Shown one piece after another: positions 26,418-34,685 of a DNA stretch of 64,000 nt (within the stretch, counting starts at the first letter, position 1; each line of letters begins with the position of its first letter). The DNA lies in contig JBNJGD010000006.1 in NCBI GenBank assembly GCA_051747425.1, forward strand, positions 1 to 64,000, given 5' to 3'. Origin of the DNA: HTCC5015 sp051747425 (lineage in GTDB: Bacteria > Pseudomonadota > Gammaproteobacteria > HTCC5015). A program made the position numbers and the translations under genes. The notes under the pieces are model-generated. The model was not told the DNA's origin. It saw only the letters and a program-made list of their open reading frames with translations, and did no database searches.

Positions 26418-27368
26418 TCAGTTATCGATCGCCGGCGCAATATGCAGCCGGCGCTTCGGCCTCAGTGTGCCGTCGTCCCCGCACTCGGCCAACAGTTGCA
26501 ACTGGCCGCCCTCGTCATAGATGCGCTGCCAGCCAAAAGGCTGTCCCATCTCTGCCAGCGGCTGCCCCTGCAGCAAGGGGTGCAGTGACGCCTCGTCCAG
26601 CGTCCGGCTGGGCCAGTCGTCGATGGCGGTATCCAGCGGCAGCAAAAAGGCATCCAGCGCCGCCAACGCGTCTTTCCCGTCGCCCGCCGCTTCCGCTGCA
26701 CTTTGCAGAGTATCGAGGTCGACCATATGAGTGGCGTCGTAGGGCGCAACTTCACAGCGGCGCAACCCGGTCAAATGGGCGCCACAACCGAGTTGCTCGC
26801 CGATGTCTTCGGCCAGACTGCGAATGTAGGTGCCCTTGCTGCAGCGGACATAGAGCTCGAAATCGCTCTCGCCCATCGACTCCACCACCAGCTCGTGCAA
26901 CACCACCCGGCGGCGTTTGCGTTCGATTTCGACACCGTCGCGGGCGTATTTGTACAGGGGTTTGCCCGCCACCTTGATGGCCGAGTACATGGGCGGGGTC
27001 TGTTCGCACTCACCTTCGAGCTCGGCCAGTACCGCCGGCAGGCGCTCGCGCCAGTCCTTCGGCGGCGTATGCCGCTCGATGACTTCGCCGTCGGCATCGG
27101 CAGTATCGGTGCGGACGCCGAGTTGCACGCGAGCACGGTAGGCCTTGTCGGCATCGAGTAAATAGGCGGAGATTTTGGTGGCCTCACCCAGGCAGATGGG
27201 CAACAGGCCGGTGGCCATGGGGTCGAGGGTGCCGGTGTGGCCGGCGCGGTTGGCCTTGAACAGGCGCTTGACCCGTTGCAGGGCCTGGTTGGCGGTCAGG
27301 CCGGGGGGTTTATCCAGCAACAGAACGCCGTGGACATCGCGCCCGCGACGCTTGGGACGGCGCCCCAT
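26418..27368 (-). CDS. truB: tRNA pseudouridine(55) synthase
   Basis: Makes pseudouridine 55 in the T loop of tRNAs. 316 aa with catalytic D49 in GHTGTLDPMATG, the N-terminal HGVLLLDKPPGLTAN, YKYARDGVEIERKRR, and a C-terminal PUA-like domain. The TGA of rbfA is immediately followed by the truB ATG, so they are translated together. Last gene of the rimP-nusA-infB-rbfA-truB block here. Confidence 0.97.
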   Translation of the reverse strand: MGRRPKRRGRDVHGVLLLDKPPGLTANQALQRVKRLFKANRAGHTGTLDPMATGLLPICLGEATKISAYLLDADKAYRARVQLGVRTDTADADGEVIERHTPPKDWRERLPAVLAELEGECEQTPPMYSAIKVAGKPLYKYARDGVEIERKRRRVVLHELVVESMGESDFELYVRCSKGTYIRSLAEDIGEQLGCGAHLTGLRRCEVAPYDATHMVDLDTLQSAAEAAGDGKDALAALDAFLLPLDTAIDDWPSRTLDEASLHPLLQGQPLAEMGQPFGWQRIYDEGGQLQLLAECGDDGTLRPKRRLHIAPAIDN

Positions 27369-27761
27369 TCAGGAGTCGTCTTCCCCGCCCTCGGAGTCCT
27401 CACCCTGGCGCTGGTCAGAGGCGATCGCCTCGCTGATCAGACCACCAATGCGCTGGGCCTCTTCCTGGGTGGCGTCGTAGATAAACTTGATCTGGGGCAC
27501 CACGCGAAGGCGCAACCGCTTGCCCAGACAGGTTCGCAAAAAGCCCGCCGCGTGATTGAGAATCTCGGCCGACTCCTCGGACTTGTCGTCCAGGGTTGAG
27601 ATGTACACCTTGGCCTGGCTCAAGTCGCGGCTAACGCGCACCTCTTCAATGGTCACAAACCCGCTGAGTCGCGGGTCCTTGACCTCGGTGCGTATCAGGC
27701 CGGCCAGATCTTTCTGGATCTGGTCGGCAACGCGGTAGCTGCGTGGGTAGTCCTTGGCCAT
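27369..27761 (-). CDS. rbfA: Ribosome-binding factor A
   Basis: 130 aa KH-like protein that binds helix 1 of 16S rRNA during late 30S maturation. Family sequence: SYRVADQIQKDLAGLIRTEV, KDPRLSGFVTI and the C-terminal VPQIKFIYDATQEEAQRI. The acidic tail (EDSEGGEDDS) is variable in the family. It starts 2 bp after the infB stop and abuts truB. Confidence 0.97.
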   Translation of the reverse strand: MAKDYPRSYRVADQIQKDLAGLIRTEVKDPRLSGFVTIEEVRVSRDLSQAKVYISTLDDKSEESAEILNHAAGFLRTCLGKRLRLRVVPQIKFIYDATQEEAQRIGGLISEAIASDQRQGEDSEGGEDDS

Positions 27762-27763
27762 GA

Positions 27764-30457
27764 TCAGTCGAGGGTACGCTCCACTTCGATGCGCTCGTAG
27801 ACCTCGATCTGGTCACCGGGCTTCACATCGTTGTAGTTCTTCACGGCGATACCGCACTCGGTACCCACCTTGACCTCGTTGACATCGTCTTTGAAGCGGC
27901 GCAGGGACTCCAGCTCGCCCTCGTAGATCACCACATTCTCGCGCAGAACGCGGATGGGTGCGCTGCGGCGAACCACGCCCTCGACCACCAGACAGCCGGC
28001 CACGGCACCGAAGTTGGATGCCTTGAACACATCCCGTACCTCGGCCAGACCGATGATGTTCTCTTTGAGTTCGGGCGAGAGCATGCCGCTCATCATGGCC
28101 TTCACATCGTCGATGACATCGTAGATCACATTGTAGTACTTGACCTGGATGTCCTGCTCTTCGATGGCCCGGCGACCCGCCGAGTCGGCGCGCACATTGA
28201 AGCCGATGACAAAGGCGTTGGAAGCCGCCGCCAGCAGGGCGTCGGTCTCGCTGATGCCGCCGACGCTGGCGCCCACCACATTGAGCTTGACCTCGTCCGT
28301 GCTCAACTTGATCAGCGAATCGCGCAGCGCTTCGACACTGCCCTGTACATCGCACTTGATCAGCACATTGACGGTCTCGACCTTGCCCTCGGCCATGCGG
28401 TTGAAGGCCTCTTCCATCTTGGAGGCGGCCTTGTGGGCCAGGCGCTGCTCACGGTCGTGCTCCTGGCGGAGCTGTACGATTTCCCGGGCCTTGCGCTCGT
28501 CGACGGCGGTGACTACATCGTCACCGGCGTTGGGCGTGCCTGAGAGACCCAGTACCTGCACGGGAATGGAGGGACCGGCGCTCTCGACCTGGTTGCCGTT
28601 TTCATCAAACATGGCGCGAACGCGACCGAACTCTTTGCCGGTGACAATGGTATCGCCGCGCTTGAGCTCGCCACTGCGGACCAGAACGGTGGCCACCGGG
28701 CCGCGACCCTTGTCCAGGCTGGACTCGACCACGACGCCCTCGGCGGGGCCCTTGGCCGGTGCCTTGAGTTCGAGCAGTTCGGACTGCAACAACACCGATT
28801 CCAGCAGCTGGTCGACGCCATCGCCGGTCATGGCGGAAACATGCACAAAGATGTTCTCGCCACCCCAGTCCTCGGGAATCACTTCCTGCTGGGACAGTTC
28901 GTTCTTGACCCGGTCCGGATCGGCCTCCGGCTTGTCCATCTTGTTGACGGCGACAATCAACGGCACACCGGCCGCCTTGGCGTGCTGCACCGCTTCAATG
29001 GTCTGGGGCATGACGCCGTCATCGGCGGCCACCACCAGAATCACCACATCCGTCACCTGGGCGCCCCGGGCGCGCATGGCGGTAAACGCCGCGTGGCCGG
29101 GTGTATCCAGGAAGGAGACAATGCCGTTGTCGGTTTCCACATGGTAGGCACCGATGTGCTGGGTGATACCACCCGCTTCGCCGTCGGTGACCTTGCTCTT
29201 GCGGATGTAGTCCAGCAACGAGGTCTTGCCGTGATCGACATGACCCATAATGGTCACCACCGGCGGGCGCGAGACCAGCTCGGAATCGTTGACCACTTCC
29301 AGTGACAACTGCTGTTCGGTCTCGGCCTCCTCGTCCTTGGCGATGGGGTTGTGGCCCATCTCCTCGACCACCAGCATGGCGGTGTCCTGGTCCAGTGTCT
29401 GGTTGATGGTGGTCATAACCCCCATCTTCATCAGGTTCTTGACCACTTCGGCGCCTTTCACCGCCATTTCCTTGGCCAGATCGCCCACTGAAATGGTTTC
29501 CGGTACATAGACATCGTGAACCACTGGTGCCACCGGCATCTCGAAGCCGTGCTTCTGCTCGATCTGGGTGCCACTGCCCGCGCCGCTGTCGCGACCGCGC
29601 TTGGCTTTCTTGCCACGGCGACCGACCTTGCTGCGATCCACATGCAGTTCCTTGCGGCCGTAGCGGGTCTTGTCACCGCCCTCACCACCGCGCTCGCGCA
29701 GTTTGGCTTTGCGCTCGCGCTCGCGGCGAATGTTTTCGGCGGCCTTGGCGGCCAGTTCTTCCTGCTCGCGACGAACGCGCTCTTCGGCGGCCTCGCGGGC
29801 AGACTGTTCTTCGTGTTCGCGGCGGGCGCGGGGCGACTCCTCGTGCTCGGCTTCCGCTTCCGGCTCGCTCTCGGGCTCGGCTTGCAGTTCGGCCTCTGCC
29901 TGGATGGCGGCCTCTACTTCAGCGGCCTCGGCCGCTTCGGCAGCCTCGACGGCTTCAGCGGCTTCCGCCGCCTCGGCGGCTTGCTGGGCCTCATCCGCGG
30001 CCCGGGTAGCGGCCTCGGCTTCGGCTTCCGCAGCGGCCTTGGCCTCGGCGGCGGCCTGAACGGCCTCATCGGCGTCGACCTGAGCCTGGGCTTCGGCGGC
30101 GCGGGCCTCTTCCTCGGCGCGCTGGCGACGCTCCTCTTCCTCGACGATCGACTGGCGGCTGACATAGGTGCGCTTCTTGCGCACTTCTACATTCACCTTC
30201 TTGCTGTCTCGCCCCGAGCCCACATTCAGTTCGCTGACTTTCTTGCGCTTCAGGGTAATTTTGGGCGCACCTTCATCCGCCGAGCCCTGCTTGCCGTGGC
30301 TCTGGCGCAGATGAGACAACAGCTGCATTTTCTGGTCGTCAGTGACGACATCATCGGCGGACTGCTTCTCGACGCCGGCATCCTTGAGCTGCTCCAACAG
30401 CTTGTCTACCGGCGTCTTGACGACCTCTGCCAACTGTTTAACGGTTACATCTGACAT
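27764..30457 (-). CDS. infB: Translation initiation factor IF-2
   Basis: 897 aa GTPase that brings fMet-tRNA to the 30S subunit. The N-terminal IF2_N module (about 1-50) and a basic linker are followed by an Ala/Glu-rich, coiled-coil-like stretch (about 105-245) and a basic region. The G domain has GHVDHGKT (about 402-409), DTPGHAAF and NKMD. The beta-barrel and C1/C2 domains follow. Length is similar to the 890 aa of E. coli IF-2. It sits between nusA (15 bp away) and rbfA (2 bp away). Confidence 0.98.
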   Translation of the reverse strand: MSDVTVKQLAEVVKTPVDKLLEQLKDAGVEKQSADDVVTDDQKMQLLSHLRQSHGKQGSADEGAPKITLKRKKVSELNVGSGRDSKKVNVEVRKKRTYVSRQSIVEEEERRQRAEEEARAAEAQAQVDADEAVQAAAEAKAAAEAEAEAATRAADEAQQAAEAAEAAEAVEAAEAAEAAEVEAAIQAEAELQAEPESEPEAEAEHEESPRARREHEEQSAREAAEERVRREQEELAAKAAENIRRERERKAKLRERGGEGGDKTRYGRKELHVDRSKVGRRGKKAKRGRDSGAGSGTQIEQKHGFEMPVAPVVHDVYVPETISVGDLAKEMAVKGAEVVKNLMKMGVMTTINQTLDQDTAMLVVEEMGHNPIAKDEEAETEQQLSLEVVNDSELVSRPPVVTIMGHVDHGKTSLLDYIRKSKVTDGEAGGITQHIGAYHVETDNGIVSFLDTPGHAAFTAMRARGAQVTDVVILVVAADDGVMPQTIEAVQHAKAAGVPLIVAVNKMDKPEADPDRVKNELSQQEVIPEDWGGENIFVHVSAMTGDGVDQLLESVLLQSELLELKAPAKGPAEGVVVESSLDKGRGPVATVLVRSGELKRGDTIVTGKEFGRVRAMFDENGNQVESAGPSIPVQVLGLSGTPNAGDDVVTAVDERKAREIVQLRQEHDREQRLAHKAASKMEEAFNRMAEGKVETVNVLIKCDVQGSVEALRDSLIKLSTDEVKLNVVGASVGGISETDALLAAASNAFVIGFNVRADSAGRRAIEEQDIQVKYYNVIYDVIDDVKAMMSGMLSPELKENIIGLAEVRDVFKASNFGAVAGCLVVEGVVRRSAPIRVLRENVVIYEGELESLRRFKDDVNEVKVGTECGIAVKNYNDVKPGDQIEVYERIEVERTLD

Positions 30458-30472
30458 TCTTCACCTCGTAGA

Positions 30473-31981
30473 TTACTGTTCGGTCTCCTGACCTTCGGCT
30501 TGTGCAAACCAGGGTTCGCGCGCTTTCATGATCAGGGCGGAGGCACGCTCTTCGTCCATACCATCAACAGCCATCAGCTCGTCAACGGCCTGCTCGGCCA
30601 ACTCTTCCATGGTGGTGACGCCAATTGCCGCCAGGGCGTAGGCCGTCTCCTCGTCCATGGTTTCCATTTCCAACAAATCCTGCGCCGGCTGGGCATCGGA
30701 CTCTTCGTTCATGATCGCCTTGGTCAACAGGGCATCGCGGGCGCGGTTGCGCAGCTCCTCGATAATATCATCGTCGAATTCCTCAATTTCCTGGAATTCG
30801 GACATGGGTACATAGGCGACCTCTTCAATCGAGGTAAAGCCTTCCTGAACCAGAATCGAGGCCACTTCCTCGTCGACATCGAGCTGCTCCATGAACACCG
30901 CGATGTACTTGTGGGATTCCTCTTCGTTCTTGGCCTCGTAGCTTTCCTCGTCCATGACATTGAGTTGCCATCCGGTCAGCTCTGAAGCGAGGCGAATGTT
31001 CTGACCACCACGGCCAATGGCCTGGGACAGCTTCTCGCTGGTCACCGCCAGATCCATGCTGTTGTTGTCTTCATCGAGAACGATGGAGACGACTTCGGCG
31101 GGCGACATGGCGTTGATCACAAACTGCGCCGGGTTGTCGTCGAACAGGATAATGTCGACGCGCTCACCGGACAACTCGTTGGACACCGACTGAACCCGCG
31201 AACCGCGCATACCAACGCAGGCGCCAACCGGGTCGAGTCGGGGGTCGTTGGAGCGCACGGCGATCTTGGCGCGAACGCCGGGATCGCGGGAGGCGCCGAG
31301 AATATCGATCATGCCCTGGCCAATCTCCGGCACTTCAATCTTGAACAATTCGATCAGAAACTGGGGATCGGTGCGGCTGACAAACAGCTGCGGTCCGCGC
31401 AGCTCGGAGCGCACCTCGCGGAGCAGCCCGCGAATGCGGTCGCCGGGTCGAACCGACTCGCGGGGAATCATTTCCTCGCGGGGGATAAAGCCCTCGGCGT
31501 TGCCGCCCAGGTCGATGTAGACATTGCCTCGCTCGACGCGCTTGACCAGGCCCATTACCAGCTCGCCCTCGCGATCCTGGAACTCTTCCACCACCTGCAT
31601 GCGCTCGGCTTCGCGGACCTTCTGAACGATGACCTGCTTGGCCGTCTGGGCGGCGATGCGGCCGTAATCCACGGACTCGATGGGCTCTTCCACATAGTCG
31701 CCCACTTCATAGCCCTCGTCGATATCCAGGGCATCCATCAAGCGCAGCTCGGCGTCGACATTCTCCATGACCTCATCATCGGCGATCACACGCCAGCGGC
31801 GGAAGGTCTCGTAGCTGCCTTCGTCGCGGTCGATGGATACGCGCACATCGATGTCCTCGGGATGTTTCTTGCGGGTCGCCGTCGCCAGAGCGATTTCCAG
31901 CGCTTCGAAAATGACATCCTTGTCCACGCCTTTTTCATTGGACACGGCATCGGCGACCAGCAAAATTTCTTTATTTCCCAT
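30473..31981 (-). CDS. nusA: Transcription termination/antitermination factor NusA
   Basis: 502 aa RNA polymerase-binding factor. N-terminal RNAP-binding domain (MGNKEILLVADAV...), S1 domain (about 135-200; GLVKRVERGNVYIDL), two KH domains (about 210-345; VGACVGMRGSRVQ and SQAIGRGGQNIRLAS), and two C-terminal acidic repeats (about 360-500) as in E. coli. The ATG at 31981 has GGAGG 8 nt upstream. An upstream in-frame TTG is less likely. It may control its own operon through the two leader terminators. Confidence 0.98.
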   Translation of the reverse strand: MGNKEILLVADAVSNEKGVDKDVIFEALEIALATATRKKHPEDIDVRVSIDRDEGSYETFRRWRVIADDEVMENVDAELRLMDALDIDEGYEVGDYVEEPIESVDYGRIAAQTAKQVIVQKVREAERMQVVEEFQDREGELVMGLVKRVERGNVYIDLGGNAEGFIPREEMIPRESVRPGDRIRGLLREVRSELRGPQLFVSRTDPQFLIELFKIEVPEIGQGMIDILGASRDPGVRAKIAVRSNDPRLDPVGACVGMRGSRVQSVSNELSGERVDIILFDDNPAQFVINAMSPAEVVSIVLDEDNNSMDLAVTSEKLSQAIGRGGQNIRLASELTGWQLNVMDEESYEAKNEEESHKYIAVFMEQLDVDEEVASILVQEGFTSIEEVAYVPMSEFQEIEEFDDDIIEELRNRARDALLTKAIMNEESDAQPAQDLLEMETMDEETAYALAAIGVTTMEELAEQAVDELMAVDGMDEERASALIMKAREPWFAQAEGQETEQ

Positions 31982-31999
31982 GGATTTAGCCTCCAAACG

Positions 32000-32479
32000 C
32001 TAAAACTTTTTCTTTTCGCCCTTGCTGAACTGAGGCACCAGATTGGCGCGCTCAATTTGCTCGTAGGGCAACAAAAACTCTTCGCTGTCGACAATCAACA
32101 GCACCATGCTGTCTTCTACTCCATTGAGCTGGCCTTTGAAATTGCGCCGTCCCTCGTAGGGTATAGACAGTTTGACCTTGGCCATGTGACCCCGGTACTT
32201 GACGAAATCAGACTCTCTGAACAGCGGGCGATCCAGCCCCGGCGAGGACACTTCCAGTCGATAGGCGCCCTGGATGGGGTCTTCCACATCCAGCACCGCG
32301 CCGACCTGGTGGCTGATCCGGGCGCAGTCATCAATACTGACGCCCTCTTCCCGATCAATGTACACACGCAGCAGTGCCGGCGAGGTGTTGGAGCGATAGT
32401 CCACACCCACCAGCTCGTAACCCAGGTCGTTGACCACGGGTTCGATCAGCTTCCATTCGCGGCGCGCTGTGTGCTGCAT
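32000..32479 (-). CDS. rimP: Ribosome maturation factor RimP
   Basis: 159 aa, needed for 30S assembly. Family sequence: LIEPVVNDLGYELVGVDY, LRVYIDREEGVSIDDCARIS and LEVSSPGLDRPLF. The ATG at 32479 gives the usual N-terminus; a longer in-frame start would run through the leader terminator. 18 bp before nusA. First protein gene after tRNA-fMet. Confidence 0.96.
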   Translation of the reverse strand: MQHTARREWKLIEPVVNDLGYELVGVDYRSNTSPALLRVYIDREEGVSIDDCARISHQVGAVLDVEDPIQGAYRLEVSSPGLDRPLFRESDFVKYRGHMAKVKLSIPYEGRRNFKGQLNGVEDSMVLLIVDSEEFLLPYEQIERANLVPQFSKGEKKKF

Positions 32480-32511
32480 GGTTCGAGCGCCCTCTGTTAA
32501 CAAACGCAGAA

Positions 32512-32536
32512 ACAAAAAATGGGCCATAGGCCCATT
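32512..32536 (-). terminator. Leader terminator 2 before rimP (attenuator)
   Basis: On the minus strand, AATGGGCC-TAT-GGCCCATT, an 8-bp stem, then TTTTTGTTT. It lies 32 bp upstream of the rimP start codon, so read-through is needed to express the operon. Confidence 0.8.
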
Positions 32537-32590
32537 CGTCAAGGGGGTTTTAGTTCAACCCCGGCACCTGTCAATAAACAGGCCCTAATA

Positions 32591-32614
32591 AAAAAGGCCC
32601 ATAAGGGCCTTTTT
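32591..32614 (-). terminator. Leader terminator 1 after tRNA-fMet
   Basis: AAAAAGGCCC-TTAT-GGGCCTTTTT (minus strand), a 10-bp stem with A and T runs, 6 bp after the tRNA CCA end. With 32512-32536 it forms a tandem pair in the leader. Confidence 0.88.
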
Positions 32615-32620
32615 AGTATT

Positions 32621-32697
<77 letters not shown>

Positions 32698-32711
32698 TCA
32701 GGCGAGGCCGT

Positions 32712-32740
32712 ATAGTAATGAAACTGACACCGGACTTCAA
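32712..32740 (-). promoter_or_regulatory. Sigma-70 promoter of tRNA-fMet/rimP operon
   Basis: On the minus strand, -35 TTGAAG (32735-32740), 17-bp spacer, -10 TACTAT (32712-32717). The 14-nt G+C-rich stretch before the tRNA fits a stringent-control discriminator. Confidence 0.7.
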
Positions 32741-32757
32741 GGCAATTCGGGGATTAT

Positions 32758-33954
32758 TTACAGCCGACTGTTGAGCACCAGGGCCACCAGTTCGGCCTGG
32801 CGCGCTGTGCCCGTTTTGCGGTAGAGCGACTTGAGGTGAGAACGGATGGTAGTGACGCCGCGGTTCAGTTCTTCGGCAATGTTTTCCACCGCCTGACCCT
32901 GGCACAGGAGCCGGCATACAGCGGACTCGGCCGGGGACAAAGCGAAGCGGTCGGCCAGCCACTCGTCGGACAGTTGGCCAGCGGCGGTGACCCAGGGGTG
33001 CAGAGTCAGCAATGCGCCACCCTCCACCAGATTCCTGCCCAGGGCCTCGGCGTGGCCCGATAGCGCACTGATGGCCACGGTCAGACCATCGCGATTGCCG
33101 GCGGCCCGCGGCGGGATGTTAAGCACATCGCCACTGCTGTCATTGAGCTCCACCGAGCTGCGAATGGTATTGACCAGACGCAGTGTAAAATCGGCATACA
33201 GCGCCGGGGCGTTGAACCCGAGCATTCCCTGCTCCAGTCCCATCCAGGGATTGTCCGCCAACCACTGGCGGGCCGCCTCGTTGCAATAGATCACCTGAAA
33301 GCGGACATCACACAACATCAGGGGAATGGGCAAGCGGTCAAAGGAGCGCACCACGGCCAGGTGCTCACTGTGTTGTTGCACCAGCAAGTCCTGCAGTTTC
33401 AGCGCCCGCCTGAGGTGGGGCAAAAAGCGGGCGAACAGGCCCAGTTCACGACGATCGAAACGGTCGTCACCGTGGCGCCGGGTAATGGTAAAGAACGCCG
33501 CGCGCTGGCGATCGCGATAGACCAGGGCACTGGCGCCATCAAAACAACTCAACTGTTCCCGCCACCGTTCAATATCAGGATCGTTCAACGGGTTATCCAG
33601 CTGACCGTTAAAGTCCAGATTGGTGGCGACAAAGCGCGGCTTCTCGCATTGATCGGCGGCATTCAGCAAGGGGTCCTTGTGCGCCAAATGGGTCATGTAC
33701 CAGCGGGCGGCCTCGTCGGGCATATTGCCGAACCAGCCACCGACCAACTGACCGGAGTCGGCGTCGCGGATCGCCAAAGTGGCGGTAAAACAATGAAAGT
33801 GGCGAACAAATGCAGCAAGAAAGCGATTAAAGCCATCGGCGTGATTCACCGAATCGTAGAGCATGTGCAGCAGATGATCGTAGTGCTCTTGTCCGATCGC
33901 GTCCTCTACAGACGCCTCGGGCACATCGTTGGCGTGTGAAACGGGTGAACTCAT
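32758..33954 (-). CDS. LuxR-type (FixJ/NarL HTH) transcriptional regulator
   Basis: 398 aa. The C-terminal helix-turn-helix (about 330-395) has FALSPAESAVCRLLCQGQAV, then IAEELNRGVTTIRSHLKSLY and RKTGTARQAELVALVL, typical of LuxR-type output domains. The N-terminal 300 residues look like GAF/PAS sensor modules (VIYCNEAARQWLADN around 235), with no receiver or acyl-HSL-binding consensus. Signal and targets unknown. Last gene of a minus-strand run with DUF2818 and the S4-domain gene, ending before the tRNA-fMet promoter. Confidence 0.88.
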   Translation of the reverse strand: MSSPVSHANDVPEASVEDAIGQEHYDHLLHMLYDSVNHADGFNRFLAAFVRHFHCFTATLAIRDADSGQLVGGWFGNMPDEAARWYMTHLAHKDPLLNAADQCEKPRFVATNLDFNGQLDNPLNDPDIERWREQLSCFDGASALVYRDRQRAAFFTITRRHGDDRFDRRELGLFARFLPHLRRALKLQDLLVQQHSEHLAVVRSFDRLPIPLMLCDVRFQVIYCNEAARQWLADNPWMGLEQGMLGFNAPALYADFTLRLVNTIRSSVELNDSSGDVLNIPPRAAGNRDGLTVAISALSGHAEALGRNLVEGGALLTLHPWVTAAGQLSDEWLADRFALSPAESAVCRLLCQGQAVENIAEELNRGVTTIRSHLKSLYRKTGTARQAELVALVLNSRL

Positions 33955-33998
33955 TGGCGCAGTTTACCCAAAACACAGGGACACATCCTGTACCCGGT

Positions 33999-34346
33999 TC
34001 ACATTTCCCGTTTTTCCCGACGCTTGCGCCAGCGATGCAGGTAGTGGCGCAGATCGTAGTGATAGATAAAGCCGGGCATGGCGAGTACGGCAAACATCAG
34101 CGAGGTCACCGCGTAGAACTCCCACTGCTGCTGGTGAATCACGCCATTGACCTGGCGCTCCAGACCCACCGCCAAAAGCAATATCAACCCGTAGTAAACC
34201 AGCCACTCCAGCAGGCGGAGTCCGGCGGATTTGCGGCCACCGGGCGGGGGCGGCATCAGCATAAAGGGCCGCTCGCCCAGCCACGGCGCATTGGCAAAAA
34301 CCACTGCAATCAACAACAAAAGAACCGAAGCCACTTCAAACGACAT
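33999..34346 (-). CDS. DUF2818-like small membrane protein
   Basis: 115 aa with an N-terminal membrane segment (about 5-20), PWLGERPFML, then two more hydrophobic segments (about 45-65 and 78-95) and a very basic tail (YLHRWRKRREKRE). This is the layout of DUF2818 inner-membrane proteins, function unknown. ATG at 34346 is preferred to a GTG one codon upstream, based on the GGGA spacing. Confidence 0.75.
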   Translation of the reverse strand: MSFEVASVLLLLIAVVFANAPWLGERPFMLMPPPPGGRKSAGLRLLEWLVYYGLILLLAVGLERQVNGVIHQQQWEFYAVTSLMFAVLAMPGFIYHYDLRHYLHRWRKRREKREM

Positions 34347-34360
34347 CACAACATCCCAGC

Positions 34361-34573
34361 CTATGCTTCAACACGAATTTGCTGGCCATCGAACTCGACC
34401 ACCTGCCCCGGCCGGATCTTGCAACGCTTGCGCTGCTCGACCTGACCATCGACCGTCACCAGGCCCTCGTCAATACAAAGCTTGGCTCTGCCACCGGACT
34501 CTACCCACGCTTCGAGCTTCATCAACTTGTAGAGTTCAATAAATGGTCGGCCCTGAAGGGACAAAGATTGCAT
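34361..34573 (-). CDS. S4-domain RNA-binding protein (YbcJ-like)
   Basis: 70 aa single S4 domain. Sequence: FIELYKLMKLEAWVESGGRA then GLVTVDGQVEQRKRCKIRPG, the alpha-L RNA-binding fold. YbcJ-like proteins are thought to bind structured RNA; the target is unknown. ATG 34573 has GAGG 7 nt upstream, and an upstream in-frame ATG at 34597 is less well placed. It follows the fad operon terminator. Confidence 0.85.
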   Translation of the reverse strand: MQSLSLQGRPFIELYKLMKLEAWVESGGRAKLCIDEGLVTVDGQVEQRKRCKIRPGQVVEFDGQQIRVEA

Positions 34574-34632
34574 GAGAGGCCTCGGTCGGTTCGACAAATT
34601 CAGCGCAGTTTAAATTCAAAGCTGCACAAATG

Positions 34633-34662
34633 AAAACGGCGGGGCCAGACCCCGCCGTTTTT
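34633..34662 (-). terminator. Intrinsic terminator of the fad operon
   Basis: ACGGCGGGG-CCAGA-CCCCGCCGT with AAAA/TTTT extending the stem, 24 bp after the thiolase stop. T-rich on both sides, so bidirectional in form. Confidence 0.88.
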
Positions 34663-34685
34663 GGTATTGCGATGGACTGAAGTGG

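Noticed and set aside
29516..30454. A Gly/Phe/Leu-rich 312-codon frame opposite the IF-2 N-terminus
   Set aside because: Reverse reading of the Ala/Glu-rich low-complexity coding repeat in infB.
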